The translations under genes were made by a program, and so were the position numbers. A stretch of DNA of 64,000 nucleotides, taken from NCBI GenBank assembly GCA_013289855.1, contig JABCZD010000002.1, positions 310,001 to 374,000 on the forward strand, in the 5' to 3' direction. Shown here piece by piece: positions 26,076-35,010 of this stretch (its first letter is position 1; every line of letters starts with the position of its first letter). Source of the DNA: Acidobacteriota bacterium (GTDB taxonomy: Bacteria; Acidobacteriota; Terriglobia; Acidiferrales; UBA7541). The notes under the pieces are model-generated. The model saw only the letters and a list, made by a program, of their open reading frames with translations, was not told where the DNA came from and made no database searches.

Positions 26076-26533
26076 ATTGCCGCAACACCCAAGACGCCCG
26101 AGCGCCGGAGGCGCGACACATACGCATCACATACACACTCTTCTCAATTTGCAAAACGTGATATCCCCAGCTTTTTCTTAGTCTTGCGCACTCTTTGCGA
26201 AAAACACCCGGGGGTAGGGTGAGCATCTCTAACCAAATCTTCCCTATCTACCAAAGGTCGTCTGACCAAATTCCTGGAATCGCCTCTAACTCTAATCGTG
26301 CCTATGTCTTTCGCGAAAAGCCGACTTAACCCTTTTAGAATCCTACGCTTTCATAGATCCCCCGGGGGGTGGGGGCTACCTATCATATTAAAAACAAGGA
26401 ACTTACCACTTCCGCACAGCTCGGAACAGCGTCGCAATGCGTCTCGCCGTCTTTGCGCTTCTGTCCCAACTCCCACCTTGGCTCCCGCCCTACCGCCGGG
26501 TTTCGTGACCCCTCAAACTTTCTGCCTCATTCC

Positions 26534-26563
26534 TTGACTTCTTTCGCGCGGAGAATATATAAG
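26534..26563 (+). promoter_or_regulatory. Candidate sigma-70 promoter of the c554-type cytochrome gene
   Basis: TTGACT (26534-26539) is followed by TATATA at 16 bp (26556-26561) or TATAAG at 18 bp (26558-26563), 25-32 bp before ATG 26588. One of the best promoter matches in the window. Confidence 0.6.
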
Positions 26564-26587
26564 CTATCCAGCCGAACCGAACCTCGA

Positions 26588-27976
26588 ATGAGAATCGCGA
26601 CCCATCCCCGCTTCGCTTTACTCGCGCTGTGCGTTTCTCTCGCTCTTCCGCATGCGCTGCTGGCGCAAAACGAAAACTCCGCCGCGAACATTATTGGAAA
26701 TGACAAATACGTTGGCCCGGGTTCTTGCGCCGCCACCAGTTGCCACGGCAGCGTCAAGCCCGTCGCCAACAGCCGCATTTTGCAAAACGAATATTCCACT
26801 TGGATCATCAAGGACAAACACAGCCGCGCGTATCAGGCGCTGACCGGCGAAGTCGGCGAGCGCATGGCCAAAATTCTCGGCCTCGGCAAAGCGGAAACCG
26901 CGCCGAAATGTCTGGCGTGTCACGCGCTGGCGCCGCCGGCGGAAATGCGTGGGCGCCCGTTTGAAGTCACCGATGGCGTGACCTGCGAAAATTGTCACGG
27001 CCCGGCGCAGGGCTGGCTCGGCCAGCACACCGCAAAAGATTCTCCGGAAAAACACGCGCAGTCCGTGCGCGACTTTCAAATGGTGGATACGCGCAACGTA
27101 ATCGTGCGCACCGATAAATGTCTCGAATGCCACCTCGGCATCCCCAGCAAATTTGTGGACCACGAAATGATCGCGGCCGGCCATCCGGATCTTTACTTTG
27201 AACTTGATTCTTTTTCTGTGGTGATGCCGCGTCACTGGAACAGCCCGCGCTTGCACGCCGATGGCACGCCCGCCGACGATCCCAACTGGGAAGGCGTGCG
27301 TGAGTGGAGCGCCGGTCAAGCCGTGCAGCTGCGCGCGGCAATGGATCGCGTGGCCTGGCGAGCGCGCGGCGAACGCTACGACAAGAAAAATGTCTGGCCG
27401 GAATATTCCGAACTATCCTGCATCGCTTGCCATCATTCCTTGACCGCCGCGAAAGATAGCTGGCGTCAGGAACATGGTTACCCCGGACGGCGTCCCGGCG
27501 ATCCCGCGTGGAACGCCTCGCGCTACGTAGTTTTTCGTTTGATGGCCAAGGAAGTGGACGCCGCCGCCGCGCAGGATCTGGATCAAAAACTTCAGGCCGT
27601 GGCCCTGGAGATGAGTAAGCTGAATCCCGATCGCACTGCCGCGGCAGCCAGCGCCGCGGCCGCCGCGCCCATCGCGCATCATTTCGCCGAACGCCTTGCC
27701 GGCATGACTTACGACCGTGCCATGGTCTTGCGCATGATGCAAAGCATCTGCGACAACGCCGAAGAAATTTCTCTGGCCGACGAGCGCGCCGCCGAACAAG
27801 CCACCATGGCCATGGATTCGCTATACATCGCGTACAGCAAAGACGCCAAGCCCGCCAACGCCGCGGAAGTCCGCGCCAACATCAACGCGCTGTTCCAGCA
27901 AGTGGAAAATGCATCGGCCTACAACGCCGACACCTTCGCCGCCGCGCTCCGCCGTATTCGCCCGCAGTTGCAATAA
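26588..27976 (+). CDS. Cytochrome c554-like multihaem cytochrome, periplasmic
   Basis: 462 residues from ATG 26588, with a signal peptide (to about residue 26, LLAQN). Five haem attachment sites are visible: an unusual CAATSCH (Cys-x4-Cys-His) near the N-terminus, then CLACH, CENCH, CLECH and CIACH. The spacing and the GPGSC ... CHGPA ... CHLG pattern recall the c554/NrfA-related family of periplasmic electron carriers. The C-terminal ~150 residues are Ala-rich helices without Cys. It is exported, so it could accept electrons from the decahaem protein of the divergent operon 2.4 kb away; this partnership is inference. A start at 26369 is unlikely because it would bury the signal peptide. Confidence 0.85.
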   Translation: MRIATHPRFALLALCVSLALPHALLAQNENSAANIIGNDKYVGPGSCAATSCHGSVKPVANSRILQNEYSTWIIKDKHSRAYQALTGEVGERMAKILGLGKAETAPKCLACHALAPPAEMRGRPFEVTDGVTCENCHGPAQGWLGQHTAKDSPEKHAQSVRDFQMVDTRNVIVRTDKCLECHLGIPSKFVDHEMIAAGHPDLYFELDSFSVVMPRHWNSPRLHADGTPADDPNWEGVREWSAGQAVQLRAAMDRVAWRARGERYDKKNVWPEYSELSCIACHHSLTAAKDSWRQEHGYPGRRPGDPAWNASRYVVFRLMAKEVDAAAAQDLDQKLQAVALEMSKLNPDRTAAAASAAAAAPIAHHFAERLAGMTYDRAMVLRMMQSICDNAEEISLADERAAEQATMAMDSLYIAYSKDAKPANAAEVRANINALFQQVENASAYNADTFAAALRRIRPQLQ

Positions 27977-28181
27977 TAATTTGTCGCAATAAATAGACGC
28001 GATAAATCGTTGCAATGGTGACGCAGCTGTTGGCGTGGTAACACACGAGAAGTTTTTATCATTTCGCATTCTAATCGATCGTTTTTTTCAGCCGATTGTT
28101 TCCGTCGTTCACTGTCGCGACAAAAGAGTTGTAATCGCGCGAGATGCTCAAAGAAAAGTTCGAGGCTATAGCGGAGCGTAA

Positions 28182-28910
28182 ATGAATCGCCTCGAAAACT
28201 GGTTTTGCTCCACAAACTTCTGGCGCAGCGTAACGCGCGATCACTTGCTGCCCAGAATGCTCGACGGCGCCGGACTGAACGGCGCGGAACCGCGTGCGCA
28301 CGTCCTGGAGTTAGGCGCGGGTTGCGGCGCGGCTACGTCTGAATTGCGTCGGCGATTCCCGCGTGTCACCAGTTTGGAATATGGCGCGACGTTTGCCGCA
28401 CAAATTGCGTGCACATCGCGGGACGACAATTGTTCTGGCGCGAGCGCGCCGGAAGATTTGCATGGTGCGGCGCGAACTGCAAGTCACCTTCCGCAATCCG
28501 CGGAAGGTGCTGCGCAAGGTCTTGCGCGTCCCGCGTGGAGCGCGAAGCATGTTCCGCAGGTCGCAGAGCATATTGCTCACGTGGTGCAGGGCGATGCGGC
28601 GCAGTTGCCTTTTGCGGACGAAAGTTTCACGTGTGTGATTGCGATTTTGATGCTGCATCATTTGCGATCACGGGAATTGCAGGATTGCGCGTTCGTGGAA
28701 GTGTGGCGTGTTTTGCGGCCGGGTGGAATATTTGTGGTGTTTGAAATTCACGATGGCTGGCTGCAACGGTTGATACACATGCGCAGCACGTTTGTGCCGG
28801 TGAAGGCCAGCGGTGCGCACGCTCATTTGAATGCGGCGGGTTTCGCGCGCGTTTCGGTTGATTTTCTGCGCGGCGGATTCGTGCTTCGCGCGCAACGCGC
28901 CGCGGATTGA
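28182..28910 (+). CDS. Class I SAM-dependent methyltransferase with low-complexity insertion
   Basis: 242 residues. Motif I is HVLELGAGCGAATSEL (about residues 40-55), the acidic motif II region is TSLEYGATFA, motif post-I is VVQGDAAQLPFAD, and WRVLRPGGIFVVFEIHD gives the motif III strand. The fold is UbiE/Methyltransf_11-like. Between motif II and the GDAAQLPF strand lies an insertion of about 55 residues rich in Ala, Ser, His and Gln, with internal similarity (SHLPQSAEGAAQ versus KHVPQVAEHIAH). That stretch is normally a short loop. The P450 gene begins 31 bp downstream, so the two may act on the same small molecule; substrate unknown. Confidence 0.82.
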   Translation: MNRLENWFCSTNFWRSVTRDHLLPRMLDGAGLNGAEPRAHVLELGAGCGAATSELRRRFPRVTSLEYGATFAAQIACTSRDDNCSGASAPEDLHGAARTASHLPQSAEGAAQGLARPAWSAKHVPQVAEHIAHVVQGDAAQLPFADESFTCVIAILMLHHLRSRELQDCAFVEVWRVLRPGGIFVVFEIHDGWLQRLIHMRSTFVPVKASGAHAHLNAAGFARVSVDFLRGGFVLRAQRAAD

Positions 28911-28941
28911 CCGTGGCAGCGTGGCGGCTTAGCATCGAACC

Positions 28942-30375
28942 ATGAGTACAAAAACGGTTGCGAGTGAGGTGGCTACGGAACCGTCTGGGGCACCGCGTGG
29001 GAAATATCCTCCGGGGCCGAATTCCGGCAAGCGTGGAAAGATCGGCGGGCAACTCGGGGCGGTGAGGCGCGACCCGCTGGGATTTTTCACGCACTGCGCG
29101 CGGACTTACGGCGATATCACCGCGATCCGTTATTTTAATTTTCGCAGCTTCTACATAAATAATCCGGAATACATCGAAGACGTGCTGGTGAACAACGCGC
29201 GGAAGTTTCACAAAGGCCCGGTGTTGCAGGCGAACAAAGGAGTTTTCGGAGAAGGACTGCTGACCAGTGAAGGCAATTTCTGGCTGCGGCAGCGGCGACT
29301 GGCACAACCGGCATTTCATCGCGCGCGAATTGCCGCGTATGCGGAAACAATGGTGGGCTATACCGAGCGGCATCTTGAAATGTGGCACGATGGCGAAGAA
29401 CGCGACATTCACGAAGAGATGCTGCGCGTGACGCTGCAAATTGTGGGCAAGACGCTGTTTGATGCGGACGTGGCGCGCGATGCGCAGGAAGTAGGGAAGT
29501 CCCTGGAGTTGTTGCTGGAGCTCAGCGCGGATTTTGCGCGGGACATCTTGATTCCCAGATGGCTGCCCACGCCGAAGAATATCCGCAAAGCGCGGGCGAT
29601 CAAGAAATTGGACAAGATCATTTACCGCATCATCGAAGAGCGGCGCAAGTCGGGGCGCGATGCGGGGGATCTACTGTCAATGCTGCTGGCGGCGCGCGAT
29701 GAAGACGGCTCGCGCATGACCGACAAGCAGCTGCGCGACGAGTCCATCACGTTGTTTCTTGCCGGGCATGAGACCACGGCGAATACACTGTCTTGGACGT
29801 GGTGGCTTCTGGCGCAGAATCCCGCGGCGGAAAAAAAGTTGCACGCGGAACTAGACAGCGTGCTCGGCGGTCGGGCGCCGACGCTGGAGGATGTCGCGAA
29901 ATTAAAATATGCCGAGAACGTGCTGACGGAGTCATTGCGATTGTATCCGCCGGCCTGGGGCTTGGCACGCCTGGCCATCGAGGAGCACGAAATCGCCGGA
30001 TACAAGGTGCCCAAAGGGACGGGTATTTCGATCGCGCAGTGGGTGATGCATCGCGATCCGCGGTGGTATGAGGCGCCGGAAGAATTCCGTCCGGAGCGGT
30101 GGGAGGATGGGTTGGCGAAGCGTTTGCCACGGTTCGCTTATTTTCCGTTTGGCGGCGGACCGAGGCAGTGCATCGGGAATACGTTTGCGTTGATGGAAGC
30201 GACGCTGGTGCTGGCGACGATTGCGCAGCGATACCGATTTCGTTTGGTGGAAGGACACCCGGTGGTGCCGCTGGCCTCGATTACGCTACGACCGCGGCAC
30301 GGGATCCGCGCGGTTCTCGAGGCGCGACGCCTAAAGAGCATACACATGGCGAGCTTGCCAACGGAGGAAAGTTGA
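28942..30375 (+). CDS. Cytochrome P450
   Basis: 477 residues, soluble bacterial P450 of the CYP4/CYP102-like look. Key motifs: I-helix FLAGHETTANTLSW, K-helix ESLRLYPPAW (E-x-x-R), PERF-type region FRPERWEDG, and the haem loop FPFGGGPRQCIG with the thiolate Cys. Expected activity is NAD(P)H-dependent monooxygenation with partner reductases not encoded here. The last 168 bp of the conserved part (30160-30327) are repeated at 34359-34526. The present gene runs 16 codons past the point where the second copy stops (LEAR then stop), so its C-terminus (RLKSIHMASLPTEES) looks acquired. Confidence 0.92.
   Translation: MSTKTVASEVATEPSGAPRGKYPPGPNSGKRGKIGGQLGAVRRDPLGFFTHCARTYGDITAIRYFNFRSFYINNPEYIEDVLVNNARKFHKGPVLQANKGVFGEGLLTSEGNFWLRQRRLAQPAFHRARIAAYAETMVGYTERHLEMWHDGEERDIHEEMLRVTLQIVGKTLFDADVARDAQEVGKSLELLLELSADFARDILIPRWLPTPKNIRKARAIKKLDKIIYRIIEERRKSGRDAGDLLSMLLAARDEDGSRMTDKQLRDESITLFLAGHETTANTLSWTWWLLAQNPAAEKKLHAELDSVLGGRAPTLEDVAKLKYAENVLTESLRLYPPAWGLARLAIEEHEIAGYKVPKGTGISIAQWVMHRDPRWYEAPEEFRPERWEDGLAKRLPRFAYFPFGGGPRQCIGNTFALMEATLVLATIAQRYRFRLVEGHPVVPLASITLRPRHGIRAVLEARRLKSIHMASLPTEES
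30160..30327 (+). repeat. Direct repeat copy 1 (P450 3' end)
   Basis: 168 bp that match 34359-34526 without gaps at 156 positions. It codes for the P450 haem-binding loop to near the C-terminus and marks the left edge of the dehydrogenase block. Confidence 0.9.
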
Positions 30376-30508
30376 TCCGAAACGACGTCGCAGGGCCCGG
30401 TACGACGACTACCTAACCAATCGCCGCGACTTTCAGCACAGAAACAGGACGTGGCTACACGCCGTCCATGTCCGGTAGATCGCCCCTGGAGATCAAGGTC
30501 GAATGACT

Positions 30509-31951
30509 TTAGTAGTCGAACCATTGATCGAGCGCTTGCACTTTTTCTTTGGTATATGGCGGAAACAGATGATCGATCGCTACATCCGGTGGGGAAATCA
30601 GGATTGATTTGGCGTGCGTGAGAGAATCGTAGCCATATTTCCCGTAGTAGTTTCCGATGCCTGAAGATCCCACCCCGCCGTACGGCATGGATTCAATGAA
30701 CAAGAACACGTTCGTCTGGTTCACGGCGCCCCCGCCGAACGAAACGGACTGCAACACCCGATCGATTGCCTGCTGATTCCGGCTGAACACATAGGCCGCA
30801 AGGGGCTTGGGCATCGACTTGATCTTTTCGATTAGCTTTCCAAGGTCGGAGTAAGTGAGAATAGGCAAGAGCGGCCCAAAGATTTCGTCTTCCATGATTT
30901 TGTCGGACCAGGAAATTGGGTAGAGAATGGTCGGATCGAGATAGCGTGCCGGAGCCTCTGACTTTCCACCGTAAACGACCTGCTTCGGATCGATCAGGGA
31001 CGCTAACCGGTTTACGGCTGAGGGGCTGATGATGCGGGAATAATCCGGATTGTTCTTCGGATCGGCGCCGTAGAGATCAACGGCAGCCTTTCTGGATTCA
31101 GCTACGAACTGATCTGCGATCGATTCGTGAACGACAGCATAACCAGGAGAAGTACACCACTGTCCTCCCCATGTCATTGCGCCCCAAACGATTTTCTTAG
31201 CGGCGTCCGAAATGTTAGCTGTCTCGTCGACGATGGCCGGATTCTGCCCTCCCAGCTCAAGTAACACCGGCGTCAGATTTTCGGCTGCTGCGCGCATCAC
31301 GACCTTCCCAACCCCCACGCTTCCTGTGAGAAACAGGAAATCGAACGGAAGCTTCAAAAGATTGGTAATCATGTCGCGTGCGCCGACTACAGCGCTTAAC
31401 GATTCGGGTTCGAAATACCGGGGAATCAACTCTAGGAGCAACTCATCCGTCGCCAGAAGTGCCTCAGAGAGTTTTAACATGCAGGGGTTGCCGGCAGCCA
31501 AGGCCGCGACGGCGGGACGCAGCGAAAGAAGGAGCGGTCCGTTGAAGGGACAGATGATGAGCGCAACGCCGTAAGGTTCGCGGTATACCATTCCCTTGTG
31601 CCCGGACTTTGCGAGGAATTTTGGGAGAGGCGCTTCGGCCGGCTTCATCCAGTCCTTAAGCTGCGATTTTGCGAACTCGGCCGTGGCAATTGGTGCGGAA
31701 ACCTCGAAGGCGTTCTCCTGACTTGCCGTCTTGAAGTCCCTGCGTGATGCGTCCGCAAAACGGTCGTAATTCTCCGTCAGCATGCGCACGAGGCGATCCA
31801 GTTGGTTGGTTCTCCACTCATAGGACTTTGTAGCGTCGGTGTCGAAGTATGCTTTCTGTTTGCGAAACAATGCTTCGGCTGTGTCCCACGGGGTGAACTG
31901 GATCGAGCCTGCTTGAGTTTCATTCGTCTTTGCATTTGTTGGCGTAGACAT
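30509..31951 (-). CDS. Aldehyde dehydrogenase family protein
   Basis: 480 residues, NAD(P)-dependent oxidation of an aldehyde to an acid. The general base Glu is in LLELGGQNPAI, the nucleophile Cys in GGQWCTSPGY and the cofactor-loop glycines in FLTGSVGVGK. The C-terminal YGKYGYDSLTHAKSIL pattern resembles the class 3/fatty-aldehyde dehydrogenase branch (ALDH3 type). It lies 46 bp downstream of the alcohol dehydrogenase on the same strand, so alcohol to aldehyde to acid is the likely pathway. Base composition looks more AT-rich than the flanking genes, in line with the duplicated edges of this block. Confidence 0.9.
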   Translation of the reverse strand: MSTPTNAKTNETQAGSIQFTPWDTAEALFRKQKAYFDTDATKSYEWRTNQLDRLVRMLTENYDRFADASRRDFKTASQENAFEVSAPIATAEFAKSQLKDWMKPAEAPLPKFLAKSGHKGMVYREPYGVALIICPFNGPLLLSLRPAVAALAAGNPCMLKLSEALLATDELLLELIPRYFEPESLSAVVGARDMITNLLKLPFDFLFLTGSVGVGKVVMRAAAENLTPVLLELGGQNPAIVDETANISDAAKKIVWGAMTWGGQWCTSPGYAVVHESIADQFVAESRKAAVDLYGADPKNNPDYSRIISPSAVNRLASLIDPKQVVYGGKSEAPARYLDPTILYPISWSDKIMEDEIFGPLLPILTYSDLGKLIEKIKSMPKPLAAYVFSRNQQAIDRVLQSVSFGGGAVNQTNVFLFIESMPYGGVGSSGIGNYYGKYGYDSLTHAKSILISPPDVAIDHLFPPYTKEKVQALDQWFDY

Positions 31952-31997
31952 TTCAGTCGCCTCTGTGTTCTATTTCTGTTGTTCCCATCTCTCCCGT

Positions 31998-33035
31998 TTA
32001 GCGGGCATTCGGAGCGGAACCATTCTTTGTGACCAGCACCATACGAAAGCGAGCGTTCCCCGCCATCATCTTGGCGTAGGCGGCGGCCGCCTGCTCGAGA
32101 GGCATCGTTTCGATCATGGCAGACACCCCACTGAGAGCACTGAAGCGCAGTGTGATATCCCCGACCTCGGGTGTTCCTGTGAGGGCACCTTCCAACTTGC
32201 GTGTGGCGAAAATCAGATCCATGCCGGAGACCTCGATCGGCTCTGGTCCCACTCCGACGACGATCGCGACACCGCTCGGCCGCAATCCTTTAAACGTGGC
32301 AGCAACAGTCTTTCCCCCGGACGCGGTTATGAGAATGACGGTGGCACCGCCGAGTGCTTGCAAAGCAGCGGCAGGATCTGTCGCAGCGCTATCGATATAG
32401 TGGTGAGCGCCAAGCTTCTTGGCCAATTCGGTTGTGTCAGTTCCACGATCAATTGCAGCGACCTCGAATCCCATGCGCCTCGCGTACTGCACACCCAGAT
32501 GACCCAGGCCGCCGATACCGAGCACCGCGACAAGATCGCCCGCTCTTGCAGGCGAGTTTCGCAGGGCGCTGAACGTCGTGATCCCCGCGCACAGCAGCGG
32601 CGCCGCATCGGCAGATGATAGATCGTCAGGAATCGAAACGAGGCCGCTTGCTTTTGCGATCATCACTTCGGCGTATCCGCCATCGTGATGAACGCCGGTA
32701 TATTCCTGGTTCAGGCAGTTCACGAGATCGCCATTGCGACAGAATGCGCAATAGCCGCAAAAGCCAGCGAGGAACCCGACTCCGACCCTCTTCCCTACCG
32801 TCCAGCCTTGAACGCCAGAGCCAATGGCGTCTATACGTCCAACGACCTCATGCCCCGGAACGCGCGGGAAATCGATCGGGAAAAGCGCCTCTACGGTCGC
32901 GGCGTCCGAATGGCAGACACCACATGCCTCGATTCGGATACGCACCTGACCAGGACCAGGATCCACAAGTGGCTTTCTTACTTCCGAGAACTTTCCCGGG
33001 CCCGAGAGCTCAATGGCTTTATATGTTGTGTTCAT
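31998..33035 (-). CDS. Zinc-dependent alcohol dehydrogenase
   Basis: 345 residues of the medium-chain dehydrogenase family. The catalytic zinc ligands are in GVCHSDA and GHEVVGRI; the structural zinc lobe has four Cys (FCGYCAFCRNGDLVNC); the Rossmann glycines are VLGIGGLGHLGVQYA. It is close to the AdhP/AdhA group that acts on primary alcohols with NAD. First gene of a two-gene operon with the aldehyde dehydrogenase, divergent from the GlxA-type regulator at 33116, which is its probable activator. Confidence 0.92.
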   Translation of the reverse strand: MNTTYKAIELSGPGKFSEVRKPLVDPGPGQVRIRIEACGVCHSDAATVEALFPIDFPRVPGHEVVGRIDAIGSGVQGWTVGKRVGVGFLAGFCGYCAFCRNGDLVNCLNQEYTGVHHDGGYAEVMIAKASGLVSIPDDLSSADAAPLLCAGITTFSALRNSPARAGDLVAVLGIGGLGHLGVQYARRMGFEVAAIDRGTDTTELAKKLGAHHYIDSAATDPAAALQALGGATVILITASGGKTVAATFKGLRPSGVAIVVGVGPEPIEVSGMDLIFATRKLEGALTGTPEVGDITLRFSALSGVSAMIETMPLEQAAAAYAKMMAGNARFRMVLVTKNGSAPNAR

Positions 33036-33068
33036 GGAAGCCTTCGCATTCGAACTGACGGTAGAGGG

Positions 33069-33098
33069 TTGGACGGCCTGGCTGCAATGACATATAAT
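33069..33098 (+). promoter_or_regulatory. Candidate promoter of the GlxA-type regulator gene
   Basis: TTGGAC (33069-33074), 18 bp, then a perfect TATAAT (33093-33098), 17 bp before the GTG start at 33116. It lies in the 80-bp divergent gap with the alcohol dehydrogenase, so the regulator could control both sides. Confidence 0.55.
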
Positions 33099-33115
33099 CC
33101 ACTTTTCCGGCCATT

Positions 33116-34156
33116 GTGAAAATCATGCCTGGGCTGACAATGAAACCAATACTGGCAAGCAGGCGACCCCCCATATCGGTGGTTATCCTTGGGGTACCTC
33201 CGGTGGAGGAGCTCGATCTGATCGGTCCACTTGAGGTTTTTGCGGGCGCAAACGTCGTACTCGGCGCGCGGGGCCCCGCTTACGACGTTCGAGTAGTAAG
33301 CTCCCAACCTAAACCAATCATTGCAGGCGAATGCGGAGTTTCTTTGTTAGCGCATGGCTACTACCGGAGACTGCGCGAGCCCGTGGACACACTGGTCGTC
33401 GTTTGCGGACCGAACTCAAAAGACACACGCGACAGCCGCTTTTCTCTTTGGCTACAAAGGACTGCGGGCCGCGCACGACGAGTGGCATCCGTGTGCGTCG
33501 CAGCCTTTGTCTTGGCTGAAGCGGGTTTACTCCATAACAAGCGAGCAACAACTCACTGGGCCTTTGCTGCCGATTTGCAGAAGAAATATCCGGGTGTCAA
33601 AGTCGATGCGAATCCGATCTGGATACAAGATGGGAATATCTATACCTCTGCCGGAATAACGGCTGGCATCGATCTCGCTCTGGCGATGGTTGAAGAGGAC
33701 CACGGTGCGTCCGTGGCATTGGATGTAGCGCGCAACCTTATCGTGTTTCTGCGCAGACCCGGCGGTCAGGCGCAATTCAGCGTTTCCCTATCAACGCAAG
33801 CTTCGGGACGTAAGGCGCTGCAGGACCTTCAGGTGTGGATGGCAGAAAACCTGAACAAGAATCTCTCTGTTGATGTACTCGCCAGGCGTGCTGCTATGAG
33901 CCCGCGGAACTTCAGTCGCGTCTTCAGAAAGGAAACTGGCATTACACCCGCCAAATTCGCGGAACGCTTGCGCGTGGAGGCTGCACGCCAACAGCTAGAA
34001 CAAACTGTTAAGGCCGTCAAGGAAATCGCTGCTTCGTGTGGCTTCAGCAGCTCTGAGATCATGAGACGTACTTTTCTCTCACAACTGCAGGTTACACCTA
34101 GCGCTTACCGGCTGCGTTTTCAGCGCCGTAGTCCGCCTGGGACAAGCCGGTCGTAG
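33116..34156 (+). CDS. GlxA-family transcriptional regulator (DJ-1/PfpI domain plus AraC HTH)
   Basis: 346 residues from a GTG start. Residues ~20-200 form a DJ-1/PfpI-like ligand domain (SVVILGVPPVEELDLIGPLEVF ... VASVCVAAFVLAEAGLL ... TTHWAF), with the family's elbow Cys in SVCVAAF. The C-terminal ~100 residues are an AraC-type double HTH (SVDVLARRAAMSPRNFSRVFRKETG, then AVKEIAASCGFSSSEIMRRTF). Members often activate neighbouring catabolic or aldehyde-stress genes. It is divergent from the alcohol/aldehyde dehydrogenase operon, so an aldehyde-responsive switch is plausible but inferred. Codon use and GC look like those of the dehydrogenases, so all three probably moved together. Confidence 0.9.
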   Translation: MKIMPGLTMKPILASRRPPISVVILGVPPVEELDLIGPLEVFAGANVVLGARGPAYDVRVVSSQPKPIIAGECGVSLLAHGYYRRLREPVDTLVVVCGPNSKDTRDSRFSLWLQRTAGRARRVASVCVAAFVLAEAGLLHNKRATTHWAFAADLQKKYPGVKVDANPIWIQDGNIYTSAGITAGIDLALAMVEEDHGASVALDVARNLIVFLRRPGGQAQFSVSLSTQASGRKALQDLQVWMAENLNKNLSVDVLARRAAMSPRNFSRVFRKETGITPAKFAERLRVEAARQQLEQTVKAVKEIAASCGFSSSEIMRRTFLSQLQVTPSAYRLRFQRRSPPGTSRS

Positions 34157-34358
34157 CGATATCGACTTCTGGATTGTCAGCTACTCGGAAGTAATCCCGT
34201 TGACATCATGCCGATAAGTAACGACAAGTCGGCTTATAGGAAGTGATCTCCGCGCGTGGGGCATTGCCTCTGTACGGCTGACGGGCCCGTCGAAGCAATC
34301 CACGTGTCAAATGGACGGGCAACTGGACAAACGGGTTTGTCGCGAGAGTTTAAGCCGG

Positions 34359-34529
34359 CCGAGGCAGTGCATCGGGAATACGTTTGCGCTGATGGAAACG
34401 ACGCTGGTGCTGGCGACGGTGGCGCAACGTTACCGCTTTCGTTTGGTGGAAGGGCATCCGGTGGTGCCGCTGGCGTCGATTACGCTGCGGCCGCGGCACG
34501 GGATCCGCGCGGTTCTCGAGGCGCGATAG
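34359..34529 (+). pseudogene. Displaced 3' end of a cytochrome P450 gene
   Basis: 171 bp coding for RQCIGNTFALMETTLVLA through RAVLEAR and a TAG stop, 93 % identical at DNA level to the end of the P450 at 28942. Only two amino-acid changes accompany twelve base changes, so the two copies diverged under selection for protein function. The remnant lacks the first ~400 codons. It marks the right edge of the dehydrogenase block. It is probably the original end of a P450 gene cut off by integration. Confidence 0.88.
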
Positions 34530-34546
34530 CTGAAGACCCGCTTTCA

Positions 34547-34575
34547 TAGACATCCCATGGGATGTGGTATACAAT
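34547..34575 (+). promoter_or_regulatory. Promoter of the PIN toxin-antitoxin operon with overlapping palindromic operator
   Basis: TAGACA (34547-34552), 17 bp, TACAAT (34570-34575), 12 bp before the PIN gene. A perfect 16-bp palindrome ACATCCCATGGGATGT (34550-34565) covers the -35 and spacer. This placement is what an autorepressing antitoxin site would show. Confidence 0.65.
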
Positions 34576-34587
34576 TATCATTAAGCC

Positions 34588-35010
34588 ATGCGGATTGTGC
34601 TCGACACGTCGGTCTTAGTGGCGGCTCTCCGCTCCCGCTCTGGTGCTGGAAACGCGATTTTGCGCATGGTTGCAGAAAGGCGAGTTGTGTTGTTGGCAAC
34701 CCCACCGCTCTTTCTTGAGTACGAGGAAGTGTTGCTGCGCGCGGAACACCGACTGGTACACCGGCTCTCGCTCGACGAAGTGAGTACTTTTCTCCAGGAG
34801 CTCGCGGCCTTGATCGAGCCGGTGGAACTTCATTTTCGCTGGCGGCCGCAAGTTCACGATAGCGATGACGAAATAGTGCTAGAAACAGCGATCAACGGTG
34901 AGGCCGATGCCCTAGTGACGTACAACACCGGAGATTTTCTAGCAGCTGCGGAACGCTTCCGCTTGGCGGTATTAACGCCGGCAGAGTTTTTGAAGAGGAT
35001 GAGACCATGA
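34588..35010 (+). CDS. PIN-domain toxin (putative RNase)
   Basis: 140 residues. Acidic metal-site residues sit in RIVLDTSVLVAAL (first Asp), a mid-protein Glu (LEYEEVL) and HDSDDEIVLETAINGEADALVTYNTGDF (Asp/Glu pair and final Asp). This is the PIN subfamily annotated as toxin component of a toxin-antitoxin pair; such enzymes cleave RNA with Mg2+. Overlap with the next gene is 4 bp (ATGA), so toxin precedes antitoxin, the reverse of the usual order. The operator upstream fits autoregulation. Confidence 0.9.
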   Translation: MRIVLDTSVLVAALRSRSGAGNAILRMVAERRVVLLATPPLFLEYEEVLLRAEHRLVHRLSLDEVSTFLQELAALIEPVELHFRWRPQVHDSDDEIVLETAINGEADALVTYNTGDFLAAAERFRLAVLTPAEFLKRMRP

